A stretch of DNA of 64,000 bases from Acidobacteriota bacterium (GTDB lineage Bacteria > Acidobacteriota > Holophagae > Acanthopleuribacterales > Acanthopleuribacteraceae), in assembly GCA_020637335.1 (NCBI GenBank), contig JACJWC010000002.1:186001-250000 (forward strand). Reading direction: 5' to 3'. Below the pieces are notes generated by a model that had not been told where the DNA came from, made no database searches, and saw only the letters and a list, made by a program, of their open reading frames with translations. Position 1 is the first letter of the stretch. Each line of letters begins with the position of its first letter. Position numbers and translations under genes: made by a program. Shown here piece after piece: positions 7,560 to 16,934 of this stretch.

Positions 7560-9868
7560 CAAAATCACTCGTAATCGTTGAGTCGCCTGCCAAAGCCAAA
7601 ACGATTAACAAGTACCTCGGTAAGGATTTTAAGGTTATGGCCAGCATGGGCCACGTTCGCGACCTACCGAAAAAAAACCTGGGTGTCAGCATTGAGGACA
7701 ACTTTGAGCCGCAATACATCACGCTCCCCAACAAAAAAAATGTGGTCAGTGACCTCAAAAGCGAAGCCAAAAAAGCCGATCAAGTGTTTCTGGCCCCTGA
7801 CCCTGACCGCGAGGGAGAAGCCATCTGCTGGCATTTACAGGAAGCGGTCATTCCCAAAGGCAAGCCCGTCCATCGCGTTTTATTTAACGAAATCACAAAA
7901 AAAGCCGTAACTGCAGCGATTCAGAAGCCGTTGCAGGTCAATATGAACCTGGTGGATGCCCAGCAAGCGCGTCGCATTCTGGATCGTTTGGTCGGCTACC
8001 AAATCAGCCCCATCCTATGGCAAAAGGTCAAAGGCGGAATCAGTGCGGGCCGCGTCCAGTCGGTTGCCCTGCGCATGATTGTCGACCGTGAAAATGAGAT
8101 TCGCGCTTTTGTCTCCGAAGAATACTGGAGTTTTTTGGCTCAACTGGAAGGCAAGCTCCCGCCCCCATTTAAGGCTCGTTTGGTCAAATGGCAGGACGAA
8201 GCCATTCGTTTGGGCAACAAAACTGCCAAACGCAGTATCGACAACGAAGAGTTGGCCCGAACCGTAGAAGCCGCGCTTAAACAGGCGACTTTCACGATTC
8301 AGGACATCAAGAAAAAAGCCAAGTCGCAGAGTGCGCCGCCGCCCTTCACGACTTCCAAACTGCAACAGGAAGCATCGCGCGTCCTTGGATTCACCGTTTC
8401 GCGCACAATGACTTTGGCTCAGAAACTTTACGAAGGCATTGAAATCGATGGGGAACCGATCGGTTTGATCACTTACATGAGGACCGACTCCACCCGGGTC
8501 AGTGAAGAGGCGCTTGCCCAAGTGCGCGAGTACATTGGCAAAAACTTCGCTGAACCGTACCTACCCGAAAAAGCGCGCTATTTTAAACAAAACAAAGGTG
8601 CCCAAGACGGTCACGAAGCGATTCGGCCCTCCCGAGTCGATTTGCGACCTGAGGATGTAGCGCCCTATCTGGACCGCAGCGAGTTGCGTCTCTACACCCT
8701 GATTTGGAAACGTTTTGTAGCCTCCCAAATGGAAGCCAAAAAAATGAACGAAACGGTTCTGGAAATCGCAGCAGACCAGGGTATTTTGGAAGCCAAAGGG
8801 TTGGTCACCACTTTTGATGGTTACAGCACCCTCTACACGGCTGACAAACCAGTTCAAGACAGCGAATCGGAGGAACCGACTGGGGAATTACCCAACCTTT
8901 CCGTGGGCGAACAGCTCCATCTCTTGGAATTAAAAACCGAACAAAACTTTACCAAACCACCGGCGCGCTACAACGAAGCCTCGCTGGTTAAGGCACTGGA
9001 AGAAAACGGGATCGGTCGACCGTCCACCTACGCCACCATCATTTCCACAATTCAAAACCGAACCTATGTAGAGAAACAGGAAGGTCGTTTTCACCCCAGC
9101 GATTTGGGCGTCTTAGTGACCACCTTGCTGGTCGACGCTTTCCCCGAACTGATGGATATTCATTACACAGCCAAGATGGAAGATTATCTGGACCAGGTTG
9201 AACGCGGAGAAATCACTTGGAAAGGTCTGCTCAAAGACTTTTATCGCGGATTCGAGAACAACTTAAAGCAGGCCGAAGCCGAAATGCCCAATATGAAACG
9301 TCAGGGGCTGGTGACGGACTTGCCTTGTGAAGTCTGTGGTTCACCGACGGCGATAAAAAATGGGAAATACGGCCAGTTTTTGAGCTGCACCAATTATCCG
9401 GAATGTACTTTTGCCAAACGCATTCGCGATATCGACCCGGAAACCACCCAAATGAGCGTGCTGAAAAGCATGATCAACAAAGAGGAACCCCAGATTGTTG
9501 AAGGCATGAACTGTCCGGAATGTGGCGGCAACTTGGTCAAGAAGCGCTCCAAATACGGGGAATTTCTTGCCTGTTCGAATTTTCCGACCTGCAAATACAT
9601 CCACCAGGAAAAAGTGGAAGTGCCTTGCCCCAAATGCCAGGGCGAAATCCGCGTGCGGAAATCCAAGCGTGGCAAGGTTTTTTATGGCTGTTCCAACTAT
9701 CCCAAGTGCGATTTTGTCAGTTGGGACAAACCCAGCGGCAAACCCTGCCCGCAATGTCATGAACCGACCACGTTCTACAAGGAACGCAAACAGGGCACCA
9801 CCCAGTACTGCCAAAAACAAGACTGCAATTATTCAGAACAGTTAAGTGAAGTGGGGGTTAGCGATTAA
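7556..9868 (+). CDS. topA: DNA topoisomerase I
   Basis: Type IA topoisomerase that relaxes negative supercoils. The TOPRIM domain opens with LVIVESPAKAKTINKYLG and includes the acidic DPDREGEA motif. The active-site tyrosine lies in GLITYMRTDSTR (about residue 307). The 770-aa length is typical. The tail has three full four-cysteine zinc ribbons and a fourth, less regular one (CPQCHEP...YCQKQDCNY). Translation is coupled to dprA through an ATGA overlap. It converges with the PilZ gene, and the two coding regions overlap by 4 bases. Confidence 0.97.
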   Translation: MTKSLVIVESPAKAKTINKYLGKDFKVMASMGHVRDLPKKNLGVSIEDNFEPQYITLPNKKNVVSDLKSEAKKADQVFLAPDPDREGEAICWHLQEAVIPKGKPVHRVLFNEITKKAVTAAIQKPLQVNMNLVDAQQARRILDRLVGYQISPILWQKVKGGISAGRVQSVALRMIVDRENEIRAFVSEEYWSFLAQLEGKLPPPFKARLVKWQDEAIRLGNKTAKRSIDNEELARTVEAALKQATFTIQDIKKKAKSQSAPPPFTTSKLQQEASRVLGFTVSRTMTLAQKLYEGIEIDGEPIGLITYMRTDSTRVSEEALAQVREYIGKNFAEPYLPEKARYFKQNKGAQDGHEAIRPSRVDLRPEDVAPYLDRSELRLYTLIWKRFVASQMEAKKMNETVLEIAADQGILEAKGLVTTFDGYSTLYTADKPVQDSESEEPTGELPNLSVGEQLHLLELKTEQNFTKPPARYNEASLVKALEENGIGRPSTYATIISTIQNRTYVEKQEGRFHPSDLGVLVTTLLVDAFPELMDIHYTAKMEDYLDQVERGEITWKGLLKDFYRGFENNLKQAEAEMPNMKRQGLVTDLPCEVCGSPTAIKNGKYGQFLSCTNYPECTFAKRIRDIDPETTQMSVLKSMINKEEPQIVEGMNCPECGGNLVKKRSKYGEFLACSNFPTCKYIHQEKVEVPCPKCQGEIRVRKSKRGKVFYGCSNYPKCDFVSWDKPSGKPCPQCHEPTTFYKERKQGTTQYCQKQDCNYSEQLSEVGVSD

Positions 9869-10464
9869 CCCAAGGAACGCTGGAAATAATCTTTGAGGGC
9901 GCGATCCACATAGCTGGTATTGGTGAACATCACGCCAAATCCATCGTCCTGATGAATGACGACGCGTGCTTCCGCTTTTAATTCTTCCGCGCCGCCGGGC
10001 AGTTTCATGTCCACCCACACAACAGAGTCCAGAGCTGGTTTTTCGCCGGCGCAGGGGATGAACATGCCGCCAAAACGCATGGATTCCATATATTGTTTGG
10101 TCAATAACTCCATGTTGGGGAATTGAACCATAAATGGGTTATCGGGCCCGGCATCCGAATCAAAGTGCAGGTTGAGCACGTTATCGCAAAATTCGGCATT
10201 CACATTGTCGAATTTCACACCCAGACTGTTGGTCAATATTTCAAATTTGAACCAGCGCACCTCGCCGGTAAAGGTGTAGGATTGCCCTTCTTTCAGGATG
10301 TTAACTGCGACCTTGGTGCCCGGTTTAAACACCCGTTTATTGCGCAAGGTGAGGGCCACACCGCCGGGTGAAACATTGACTGAGTTTCCATAAACAAAGC
10401 CATGGCCTGTATCCAATGCAACGCGCAGCGATTTCCGATTGCGAAACTCCAGACGTTTTTCCAT
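9865..10464 (-). CDS. PilZ-domain protein
   Basis: The N-terminal segment EKRLEFRNRKSLRVAL, with NVSPGGVAL about 25 residues later, matches the RxxxR and D/NxSxxG pattern of PilZ c-di-GMP-binding domains. The first residue of the second motif is Asn rather than Asp. The second half (~100 aa) resembles another degenerate PilZ-like barrel and I cannot assign it further. I chose the ATG at 10464, behind AAAGGGG, over the longer frame from 10530. The 199-aa protein is probably cytoplasmic and may respond to c-di-GMP; its target is unknown. Confidence 0.75.
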   Translation of the reverse strand: MEKRLEFRNRKSLRVALDTGHGFVYGNSVNVSPGGVALTLRNKRVFKPGTKVAVNILKEGQSYTFTGEVRWFKFEILTNSLGVKFDNVNAEFCDNVLNLHFDSDAGPDNPFMVQFPNMELLTKQYMESMRFGGMFIPCAGEKPALDSVVWVDMKLPGGAEELKAEARVVIHQDDGFGVMFTNTSYVDRALKDYFQRSLG

Positions 10465-10681
10465 ATGCCCGACCCCTTTAACCCTGGTTTTTGGACAACC
10501 CAGCAAATTCGAGGCCAGAACTAAATCCAATAATGGGCCAAAAGATGTTCCAAATCACATTCTTTGACCTCAGAGTCCGAAGCCGGTGCCGACACTCTTT
10601 GTCAGATTGCTAAAAAACATGACATTTTTTGTCGCCCGTATCTTGTGAACAATTCGAAAAGCGCTTTGTAGCTTTTTCAGA

Positions 10682-11782
10682 TTAGAGTTCAAAAAACTGG
10701 CTCGACCAATGTAATGCCTGACAGCTGACGGAGCCCCAACCAGCCCAGGCTCGGCTCATCTGAGATCCAGATGCGTAGTAGAGCACGGTAACCAGTCCTC
10801 CAGATGCCAATCGCACGGTTGAGGGATAACCCAGATCGGCATCCTCAACCCCATCCCCAGCCAAAAGGATCTCTGCTGTATCCAAAAATCCGGTTTGGGG
10901 ATCGAAAAGCCGGGCTGCACAGCCCATGGGCCGAATTCGGCGTCCATAAGTCAACAACACGCGGCCGTTAGGCAGGGCAGTGAGATCAGCGGGATGCTCA
11001 CCTACACGCGTTTGAAACAAAGGTTCCGACCAGGATTCGCCCAGATCCTGGCTGCTAAGCAGATGAACCGAACCATCATCACAGCGGGCTGCTGCATATA
11101 AAGTTTCGTTTTCAGCCAGCCATAACAAGGCCGTTTCGCTGTAGCCGTAGCCAATCCTTCTTTGCGTGTCCCAGGAAGCTCCGTTATCGCGAGACAGCGC
11201 TAATACAGAGGCATTTCGGGCGCCTTGCGGATTTTCTATTGGATTGCCGTACAAGTTCATCAGCAGCGTTCCAGCGGGTCCGTTCACAATCCGACCATAA
11301 GGCGAACACAAATCCAAAAGTGGACTGGTATGAAATATTGGATCCGACCAGGTACCCGAAGCATCTCGACGGATTAGGGCCAACGCTGGTTCCTTCCATA
11401 AAGCACGGTTCTCCAGGCTCCATTTCAAACCGTCTTCACTGAGTTGATAGGCATGTTTTCCAGCGGCCCAGGCACAGACCAACAATTGACCCGTTTGATC
11501 CAAGCCAATGGCCGGATTGCGATAATCCATGCCCCGCGGGAAGAGTTCCATTGGGGTCGTCCAGCTAATTCCACCATCCTCACTCTCGCTTATGGCAAGC
11601 GTGCCGTGAATCGATAGATGGCTGCCACCTGTGCGGTAAACGGCTGCTAACTGCTCTCCGCCCAGGTGGACCAGTACGGGAATGTAGCCTTGCAGGGCAC
11701 AGACCAAACTGCGTTTGAGACTACCCCGACGGCCTACCCAAAAATCGGATTCACACAGCTGAGGCGGATTGGATGGGTTCAT
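10682..11782 (-). CDS. Sialidase-like (BNR/Asp-box) beta-propeller protein
   Basis: This 366-aa protein contains repeated Asp-box-like motifs (SEDGGISW, SRDNGASW, SSQDLGESW), the signature of six-bladed sialidase/BNR propellers. A possible catalytic-face Arg/Glu/Tyr set cannot be confirmed by eye. No signal peptide is visible at the chosen ATG (11782), which has GAGGA 7 nt upstream, so the protein may be cytoplasmic. It could be an exo-alpha-sialidase or another glycosidase or lyase of the BNR group. Confidence 0.7.
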   Translation of the reverse strand: MNPSNPPQLCESDFWVGRRGSLKRSLVCALQGYIPVLVHLGGEQLAAVYRTGGSHLSIHGTLAISESEDGGISWTTPMELFPRGMDYRNPAIGLDQTGQLLVCAWAAGKHAYQLSEDGLKWSLENRALWKEPALALIRRDASGTWSDPIFHTSPLLDLCSPYGRIVNGPAGTLLMNLYGNPIENPQGARNASVLALSRDNGASWDTQRRIGYGYSETALLWLAENETLYAAARCDDGSVHLLSSQDLGESWSEPLFQTRVGEHPADLTALPNGRVLLTYGRRIRPMGCAARLFDPQTGFLDTAEILLAGDGVEDADLGYPSTVRLASGGLVTVLYYASGSQMSRAWAGWGSVSCQALHWSSQFFEL

Positions 11783-11813
11783 GCGGCCATCCTCGCATGA
11801 GCTGAGCCACGGA

Positions 11814-12140
11814 TCAAGCGCTCGCTTTGCCTTCTTCACCGGCAAACCGGCTCAAATTGTTGAGGTTATATTCATAGGCTGGACCGGAAGTGAAATTGGT
11901 AACAACCGGAAAAGGAAAAGCTTGAATATGTTTGGTCAGGCGGATAAATACGCGCATCATAAACGCTTCTTTTTCGCCTTGCTCAACCGCATTGCGCTGG
12001 TATGCCCGCAGCACCAAGTCCAAGGTTTTACTGTTGAGATTAAACAAGCCAACCTGCTGAATCAAATCGTGATTGATCAGGGTTTTGCCGTTTTCTGATT
12101 GATAAATCAAATCTTCAGGTGCTAGTTCAAGACGACTCAC
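11814..12140 (-). CDS. Hypothetical protein, 108 aa
   Basis: Starts at GTG with GGAGG just upstream, and ends 31 bases before the sialidase-like gene on the same strand, so the two may be co-transcribed. The sequence is a mixed, soluble alpha/beta type with no signal peptide, membrane helix or motif that I recognise. Function unknown. Confidence 0.6.
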   Translation of the reverse strand: MSRLELAPEDLIYQSENGKTLINHDLIQQVGLFNLNSKTLDLVLRAYQRNAVEQGEKEAFMMRVFIRLTKHIQAFPFPVVTNFTSGPAYEYNLNNLSRFAGEEGKASA

Positions 12141-12320
12141 ACAGCCTCCAAACTCAGTTACCCGCTATATCGGATCCGCCGATTTGGGACTTGAGCGACA
12201 AACTCAAAAATGTGTGCCAAACCCCAACAATGGCTTGCTGCAACCGGCATCCGGCATCTTGACGGAACCCGCAAAGGGCATTAATCTTTTGGAGATTATT
12301 TGGAAGCGAGGTTGTAAGCC

Positions 12321-12626
12321 ATGCCTTTGTATGCCTACCAATGCGAAAACTGCCAACATGAAAGTGAATTTCTGCAATCCGTTAACGATGCACCCATGAC
12401 CACCTGTCCGCATTGCCAACAAGAAGGATTAAAGAAAAAAATCACGGCACCCGCATTCAGTTTTAAGGGTGGTGGCTGGTACAAAGACCTTTATGGTTCC
12501 GCCTCAGGTCAGGCCAGCAAGGCGCCCAGTGAAACCAAAGCCGAATCGAAACCCGCCGAGACAAAGACCGAAACAAAAACAGAAAGCAAGCCTGCAACGC
12601 CCCCTGCCAGCAGCGCCTCCGCCTGA
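12321..12626 (+). CDS. FmdB-family zinc-ribbon regulatory protein
   Basis: The N-terminal ~60 residues match the FmdB/CxxC_CXXC_SSSS family: MPLYAYQCENCQHESEF, then CPHC about 20 residues later, then the FSFKGGGWYKDLY ending. Two CxxC pairs should bind one zinc. The remaining ~35 residues are a low-complexity Lys/Glu/Thr/Pro/Ala tail, common in this family. The glycosyltransferase gene starts 11 nt downstream. The role is probably regulatory but unproven. Confidence 0.85.
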   Translation: MPLYAYQCENCQHESEFLQSVNDAPMTTCPHCQQEGLKKKITAPAFSFKGGGWYKDLYGSASGQASKAPSETKAESKPAETKTETKTESKPATPPASSASA

Positions 12627-12637
12627 GGCCTGATTAA

Positions 12638-13402
12638 GTGTTTCGCGGAAAAAAGGTTGCGATCGTGCTGCCCGCTTACAATGCGGAAAAAACGCTGGTC
12701 CAAACCTATAACGAAATCATCGATCAGGATTACGTAGATGAGATAATTCTGGTCGATGATGCCAGTAAGGATCAGACAGTTGCAGTCGCCCAAAAACTGG
12801 ACCGGGTCCGCGTTCATGTCCACGAAAAAAACCGGGGATATGGTGGCAACCAAAAAACGTGTTACGGCAAAGCACTGGAATTGGGTGCGGACATTGTGGT
12901 CATGGTCCATCCAGATTACCAATATACGCCCAAGCTCATCCCAGCGATTGTCAGTCTTCTGGGCAACGGCCTGTTCCATGCCGTACTGGGCTCGCGAATC
13001 CTAGGTGGCCAAGCGTTACGACAGGGCATGCCATGGTGGCGTTACATCGCCAATCGCGGCTTGACCCTGGTCCAGAACTTGATGACCGGTGCCAAGCTCT
13101 CCGAGTACCACAGCGGGTACCGCGCTTTCTCCGCTGACCTGCTGCGCAAATTACAATTGGATCAACATTCCGACGACTTCATTTTTGATAACCAGATGCT
13201 GCTTGAAATTTTGTGGCGCGGCCACATCATAGGCGAAGTGAGCTGTCCCACCCGTTACGCGGATGATGCGTCCAGCATTAATTTCTTCCGCTCCGTTACC
13301 TACGGGTTTGGCTGTCTGGGTGTCGGGCTGCGCTTCGTTTTGGCGCGAATGGGGTTCACCCATGGCGTCTTCCAGAAAGCGACCCGCAACATCGACCAAT
13401 AA
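12638..13402 (+). CDS. Family 2 glycosyltransferase (dolichyl-phosphate mannosyltransferase-like)
   Basis: This 254-aa GT-A fold enzyme opens with VAIVLPAYNAEKTL, has the nucleotide-sugar motifs ILVDDASKDQT and the metal-binding VMVHPDYQY (a DxD-like site), and the conserved SEYHSGYRAFS acceptor-side motif. It lacks the C-terminal membrane helices of many DPM1/GtrB homologues. It begins at GTG 11 nt after the FmdB-like gene. It probably transfers a sugar from a nucleotide to a lipid carrier; the sugar is unknown. Confidence 0.87.
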   Translation: MFRGKKVAIVLPAYNAEKTLVQTYNEIIDQDYVDEIILVDDASKDQTVAVAQKLDRVRVHVHEKNRGYGGNQKTCYGKALELGADIVVMVHPDYQYTPKLIPAIVSLLGNGLFHAVLGSRILGGQALRQGMPWWRYIANRGLTLVQNLMTGAKLSEYHSGYRAFSADLLRKLQLDQHSDDFIFDNQMLLEILWRGHIIGEVSCPTRYADDASSINFFRSVTYGFGCLGVGLRFVLARMGFTHGVFQKATRNIDQ

Positions 13403-13554
13403 ACGCATTACCTGCTTTTTCTCAAAAAGTTACACGCCTTAGAGCCTCAAAATCTCCTGGGAGCCTTAAAATCACGAATGCGTGTATTAATCCCTAACAC
13501 GTTGACGATCGCCTTTTTCCGGAACCAGAATGTCAGAGCGCAGGGAGGAAACCA

Positions 13555-14130
13555 ATGAAGGACCGCGCTCACATTTTTTTTGCGTTGATGTGTGCCCTAT
13601 CCGGTCTGGGCTGGCTGATCGGATGGACCTTGAATATCAATCGTGATTCCCTGCTTGGAGCCGAAATTGCCTTCACCGGTTATGCGCTGGCCCCTTTTGC
13701 CTTGCTTGGAATCTTTGAATGCCAACGCCATCGCAGCGGGCCTTTCTTAGTTCTTGGTTTCTTCGTTTGTCTCTTGGCCAACACTTTGTTCATCGGGTGG
13801 ACCTTTTTGGATATCGCCCGTTTGTCCGGCGTGGCGCCCGGCGTGGATTGGCTTCAGGTCCAAAGCCAAGGACCTACTCGTGTGGTTGGCGTGTGCGGTG
13901 GTCTAGCTTGGATGATCGGCCTAGTCTGCCTTGGTTGGGGCAGTTTGCGGGCAGCAGTTTTCAGCAAAGTGCCCTGCCTTATGCTGGGTATATCCGGATT
14001 GCTGCCCCTCCTTCCCATTGCGATTAATAAGCGGCTCGTCCGCGTTGCGGCACTGGCATTCCTTCTTTTGGCCATTGAAATATGGCGTTTGCCCAAGAAA
14101 GCCCGAACGGAATCAGCACAGGCCATTTGA
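13555..14130 (+). CDS. Multi-pass membrane protein, unknown function
   Basis: The 191-aa protein has five or six hydrophobic helices (around residues 7-27, 36-55, 62-85, 105-130, 137-156 and 160-176) and no polar motif that I recognise. A GGAGG lies 7 nt before the ATG. It is a stand-alone gene before a secreted beta-propeller. Predicted inner membrane. Confidence 0.6.
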   Translation: MKDRAHIFFALMCALSGLGWLIGWTLNINRDSLLGAEIAFTGYALAPFALLGIFECQRHRSGPFLVLGFFVCLLANTLFIGWTFLDIARLSGVAPGVDWLQVQSQGPTRVVGVCGGLAWMIGLVCLGWGSLRAAVFSKVPCLMLGISGLLPLLPIAINKRLVRVAALAFLLLAIEIWRLPKKARTESAQAI

Positions 14131-14178
14131 CCCATTGGACAATTTCGGGCATATTTCCAAGAAACGCCGGGTTGTATC

Positions 14179-15474
14179 ATGATCAAATGTAGTTTTGTTT
14201 GTTTTTTGGGTATCGCTATGTACGGGCAAGTTTATCTCGCGGATAAAAAGGCGGATGGTGATCCCGGCCTCGACAATATGCGCGGTCTGTACAGCGTTGC
14301 CGTCAGCCCGGACCAGCGTTCGGTCTATGTGGCAGGTAGTTTGGACAACGGCCTGACGGTGTTCAGCCAAAACAGCTTTTCCGGTGCGCTGACCTTTGTG
14401 GAGTCCTGGGTCGATGGTATGGGTGGCGTGACCAGTCTGGCTGCCGTTCGCGGAGTGGCCATTAGCCCTGATGGGTTGTTCGTCTACACCGCCGCATTAA
14501 CCGATAGCGCTGTAACCGTTTTTTCGCGCAATCCAAATACCGGCCAACTGACCTTTGTTCAAGCCATTTTTGACCTCGACACGGGCGGCAGCTTTGATGG
14601 GTTGGGCGGCGCCATGGACTTGACCATCAGTCCAGACGGCCTGCACTTATACGCCGCGGCCCGCAGTGATGATGCCGTAGTAGCCTTTAGCCGCAATACG
14701 ATGATGGGGACCCTGGCCCTAATCAGCGTCTATTCCAACAACAGCGGCCCCGGCTTTGGCATGGATGCTCCGGAACGCCTGCAGCTTTCCCCAGATGGCC
14801 AACACCTTTACGTTATCGCCGAACAATCCCAATCCATCGTCAGTTTTTCCCGCGATGAAATGTCAGGGGAACTGGGGTTTTTAGGCACGTATTATGACGG
14901 TCAGGGTGGGGTGGATGGCTTGGGTTGCGCCAGCGACTTGGCGATAAGCCCGGACGGATTAAACGTCTATGCCGTGGGCCAGTACGGTGCTGGTGGCTCT
15001 TCATGTGCGACCGGCTTCGACGATTGGCTGGGCATTTTTGCCCGAGACCTGGACACGGGCAGCTTGACTTTTCTCGCCACTGTAGATCCAGCAAGTCTCA
15101 ATTTCCCAATAGGATGTGGCGGCGTTGCCTCGGGAAACGGGGTGACTTTAAGTGCGGACGGCAAGCGACTTTATGCCACGATTGGCTGGCTCGGTGGCTT
15201 TGTCGCTATGGACCGAAACCCGGCTTCTGGCCTGCTCAGCTTAAACGCCATTGAGTGCACTGACTTTGTTAACCCAGCACCCCTCGATTTAATCTCTGCT
15301 CACCGAATGGCCCACGATGGCTCAGGCAAAAGGTTTTATGTGTCCGCACTCAGTCCCGGCACCGTTCTGGTTTACGAAAATGATCCCTACCACCAGTTCC
15401 GGACCGGGGTTGGTACCTGGCCCAACCCAAACCTGCTGGTGCTGATCGATTATTTACTTCAAATCGAACCCTAA
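14179..15474 (+). CDS. Secreted lactonase-like beta-propeller protein
   Basis: A 431-aa protein with a short N-terminal hydrophobic signal (MIKCSFVCFLGIAMYGQ). It then carries six to seven repeats of the form (V/L)-A-(V/I)-SPDG-x-x-(V/L)-Y-(V/A)-A with 'vFSRN..tG.L.f', as in the lactonase/YncE seven-bladed propellers (Lactonase PF10282 type). It probably folds as a secreted propeller; enzymatic activity is not established. Its last 19 residues (TWPNPNLLVLIDYLLQIEP) form a separate hydrophobic tail that resembles the end of the protein encoded at 40632-42068. Confidence 0.75.
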   Translation: MIKCSFVCFLGIAMYGQVYLADKKADGDPGLDNMRGLYSVAVSPDQRSVYVAGSLDNGLTVFSQNSFSGALTFVESWVDGMGGVTSLAAVRGVAISPDGLFVYTAALTDSAVTVFSRNPNTGQLTFVQAIFDLDTGGSFDGLGGAMDLTISPDGLHLYAAARSDDAVVAFSRNTMMGTLALISVYSNNSGPGFGMDAPERLQLSPDGQHLYVIAEQSQSIVSFSRDEMSGELGFLGTYYDGQGGVDGLGCASDLAISPDGLNVYAVGQYGAGGSSCATGFDDWLGIFARDLDTGSLTFLATVDPASLNFPIGCGGVASGNGVTLSADGKRLYATIGWLGGFVAMDRNPASGLLSLNAIECTDFVNPAPLDLISAHRMAHDGSGKRFYVSALSPGTVLVYENDPYHQFRTGVGTWPNPNLLVLIDYLLQIEP

Positions 15475-15532
15475 GCACTGACGAATTAAAAAAAGGCTTG
15501 GAGGATGGTCTATTTCCCCTTACAATGGCGGG

Positions 15533-15605
15533 GTTTTGCGAGGGGCGCAAAACGGAGCCGGGACGACCCGCGCTTCTCAATTTGGTTCCGGGGACGACCC
15601 CGATT
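15533..15605 (+). ncRNA. Guanidine-II (mini-ykkC) riboswitch
   Basis: Two consecutive hairpins carry the same ACGA loop closed by G/C pairs: CGGG-ACGA-CCCG at 15559-15570 and CGGGG-ACGA-CCCCG at 15589-15602. Twin ACGR loops are the hallmark of the mini-ykkC class. A further stem (GTTTTGCG/CGCAAAAC, 15533-15553) precedes them. TCTCAA at 15575-15580 can pair with TTGAGA at 15610-15615, just before the GGAG of the exporter, which suggests control of translation. The gene behind it is a SugE/Gdx-type exporter, the expected target. Confidence 0.88.
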
Positions 15606-15632
15606 CAGCTTGAGATCGTTGGAGTTTTTGAG

Positions 15633-15962
15633 ATGTCCTGGTTCATTCTTTTTTGCGCCGGTTTATGTGAAATCAGCTGGGCGGTTGGCCTTAAATATTC
15701 GGACGGATTAAAAAAGCCGTTGCCGACCTTAATGACCGTTTTGGCACTCGCGCTCAGCATTGTACTTTTGGCCTGGTCAACCCGCAGCTTACCGATCGGA
15801 ACCGCCTACGCCGTCTGGACCGGAATCGGCGCCATTGGCGTGGTCATTGCCGGCGTCTTCCTTTTTGGTGAACCCCTGAACCTGATGCGCCTGCTCTTCC
15901 TGTCCCTGATTCTGATTGGCATCCTCGGTTTGAAATGGAGTTCGGCCCAATCCGGCATCTAA
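15633..15962 (+). CDS. sugE: SMR-family guanidinium exporter (Gdx/SugE)
   Basis: A 109-aa small multidrug resistance protein with four membrane helices. The conserved helix-1 glutamate is in AGLCEISWAVGLKYSDG, whose W...GLKYS pattern is typical of the SugE/Gdx subtype rather than EmrE. The TAYAVWTGIGAIG segment of helix 3 is also family-standard. I chose the ATG at 15633 because the family starts there and GGAG lies 8 nt upstream; the in-frame extension to 15498 is the riboswitch leader. It should export guanidinium in exchange for protons as a dual-topology dimer. Confidence 0.93.
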   Translation: MSWFILFCAGLCEISWAVGLKYSDGLKKPLPTLMTVLALALSIVLLAWSTRSLPIGTAYAVWTGIGAIGVVIAGVFLFGEPLNLMRLLFLSLILIGILGLKWSSAQSGI

Positions 15963-16621
15963 ACCGGCAACCGACACAACCAATCGGAAACGGGTTTCAT
16001 CTGACGGTATTTGGCCAGGCAGAATGCTGTTGCTTGGTCTGTGAAGATGGCCTCGGGAACGGGTGCCTCCCACCAACAGGATAAACCCTTGCGGCGCAAC
16101 CAATCGGCGCGCGGGTGGTCAGCCTCAAATCCGGCTGGAACCCGCTTGAGCTCAGGATCATGAAAATGAATGGCATGGTTGCTCAACTGCTGGGCAGCCG
16201 TTTCCAAATCTTTGCCTGATGCCGACAACATCGCTTGGCGGTAAGCGGTTAAGGCCGGTTTCTCGAATTCAAAGATGCCGGCCCCGAGCACCAGTTTTTC
16301 GGGTTCCAACGAAAAGAAATAGGCCGGATTTAAACCACAATGGCCTTTTTCTTCGGCCGTTGAAAAGGCGATGCGTACGTGTGTGTTGTAAGGCGTTTTG
16401 TCCTTGCTGAAGCGAACATCGCGATAGATACGAAATACTTTACCCATCAACGCACCAAATTCAGGGGCCATGGCGCCGATCATGCTGTCCATAAACGCTT
16501 TGGCCGGCGTTTCTAACTGGTTTTTAAAGCGGTCTTTCTGTGATTCAAACCATTCCCGATTGTTATTGTGCTGCAATTCAATCAGAAACTGCCATCCATC
16601 CTGGTGAAACCCTTGGAACAT
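15959..16621 (-). CDS. DUF2461-domain protein
   Basis: This 220-aa protein starts with FQGFHQDGWQFLIELQHNNN then REWFESQKDRF, the DUF2461 (TIGR02453) signature. It retains the later 'RIYRDVRFSKDKTPYNTH' and 'YFSLEPEKLVLGAGIFEFEKP' blocks. The family is widespread and of unknown biochemical role. It converges with the SugE gene, and the stops overlap by a few bases. Confidence 0.9.
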   Translation of the reverse strand: MFQGFHQDGWQFLIELQHNNNREWFESQKDRFKNQLETPAKAFMDSMIGAMAPEFGALMGKVFRIYRDVRFSKDKTPYNTHVRIAFSTAEEKGHCGLNPAYFFSLEPEKLVLGAGIFEFEKPALTAYRQAMLSASGKDLETAAQQLSNHAIHFHDPELKRVPAGFEADHPRADWLRRKGLSCWWEAPVPEAIFTDQATAFCLAKYRQMKPVSDWLCRLPV

Positions 16622-16744
16622 AAAAACCTCCGATGGGGGATAGAAAACTCAATATTAAAGTACCAACGGCCTGACCAGCCAAAAAGTTGCCGAATGACGT
16701 CAAGGCCATGGGAGAATTGCAATTACAAGAATGGAGGTGTCGAC

Positions 16745-16927
16745 ATGGCAGAAGATAAAAAGCGCATGCGCGGAGGCAAAGAAGCGATTGGTTTTGGCTC
16801 CGTCCTGGCCATCACCTTGTCCTGGACGGCCAACAAAGCAATCGGTTGGGCGGTGATCCACGGCATCTTGGGCTGGTTCTACGTGATCTATTACCTGATC
16901 TTCAAATCCGATTGGACCTGGTTTTAA
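16745..16927 (+). CDS. Small membrane protein, 60 aa
   Basis: The ATG at 16745 follows GGAGG by 9 nt. The product has a charged N-terminus (MAEDKKRMRGGKEA) and a hydrophobic helix pair ending in YLIFKSDWTWF. It looks like a small inner-membrane protein of unknown role. The frame is open further upstream (to 16568), but that part is not plausible coding sequence. Confidence 0.6.
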   Translation: MAEDKKRMRGGKEAIGFGSVLAITLSWTANKAIGWAVIHGILGWFYVIYYLIFKSDWTWF

Positions 16928-16934
16928 AGCGTTG

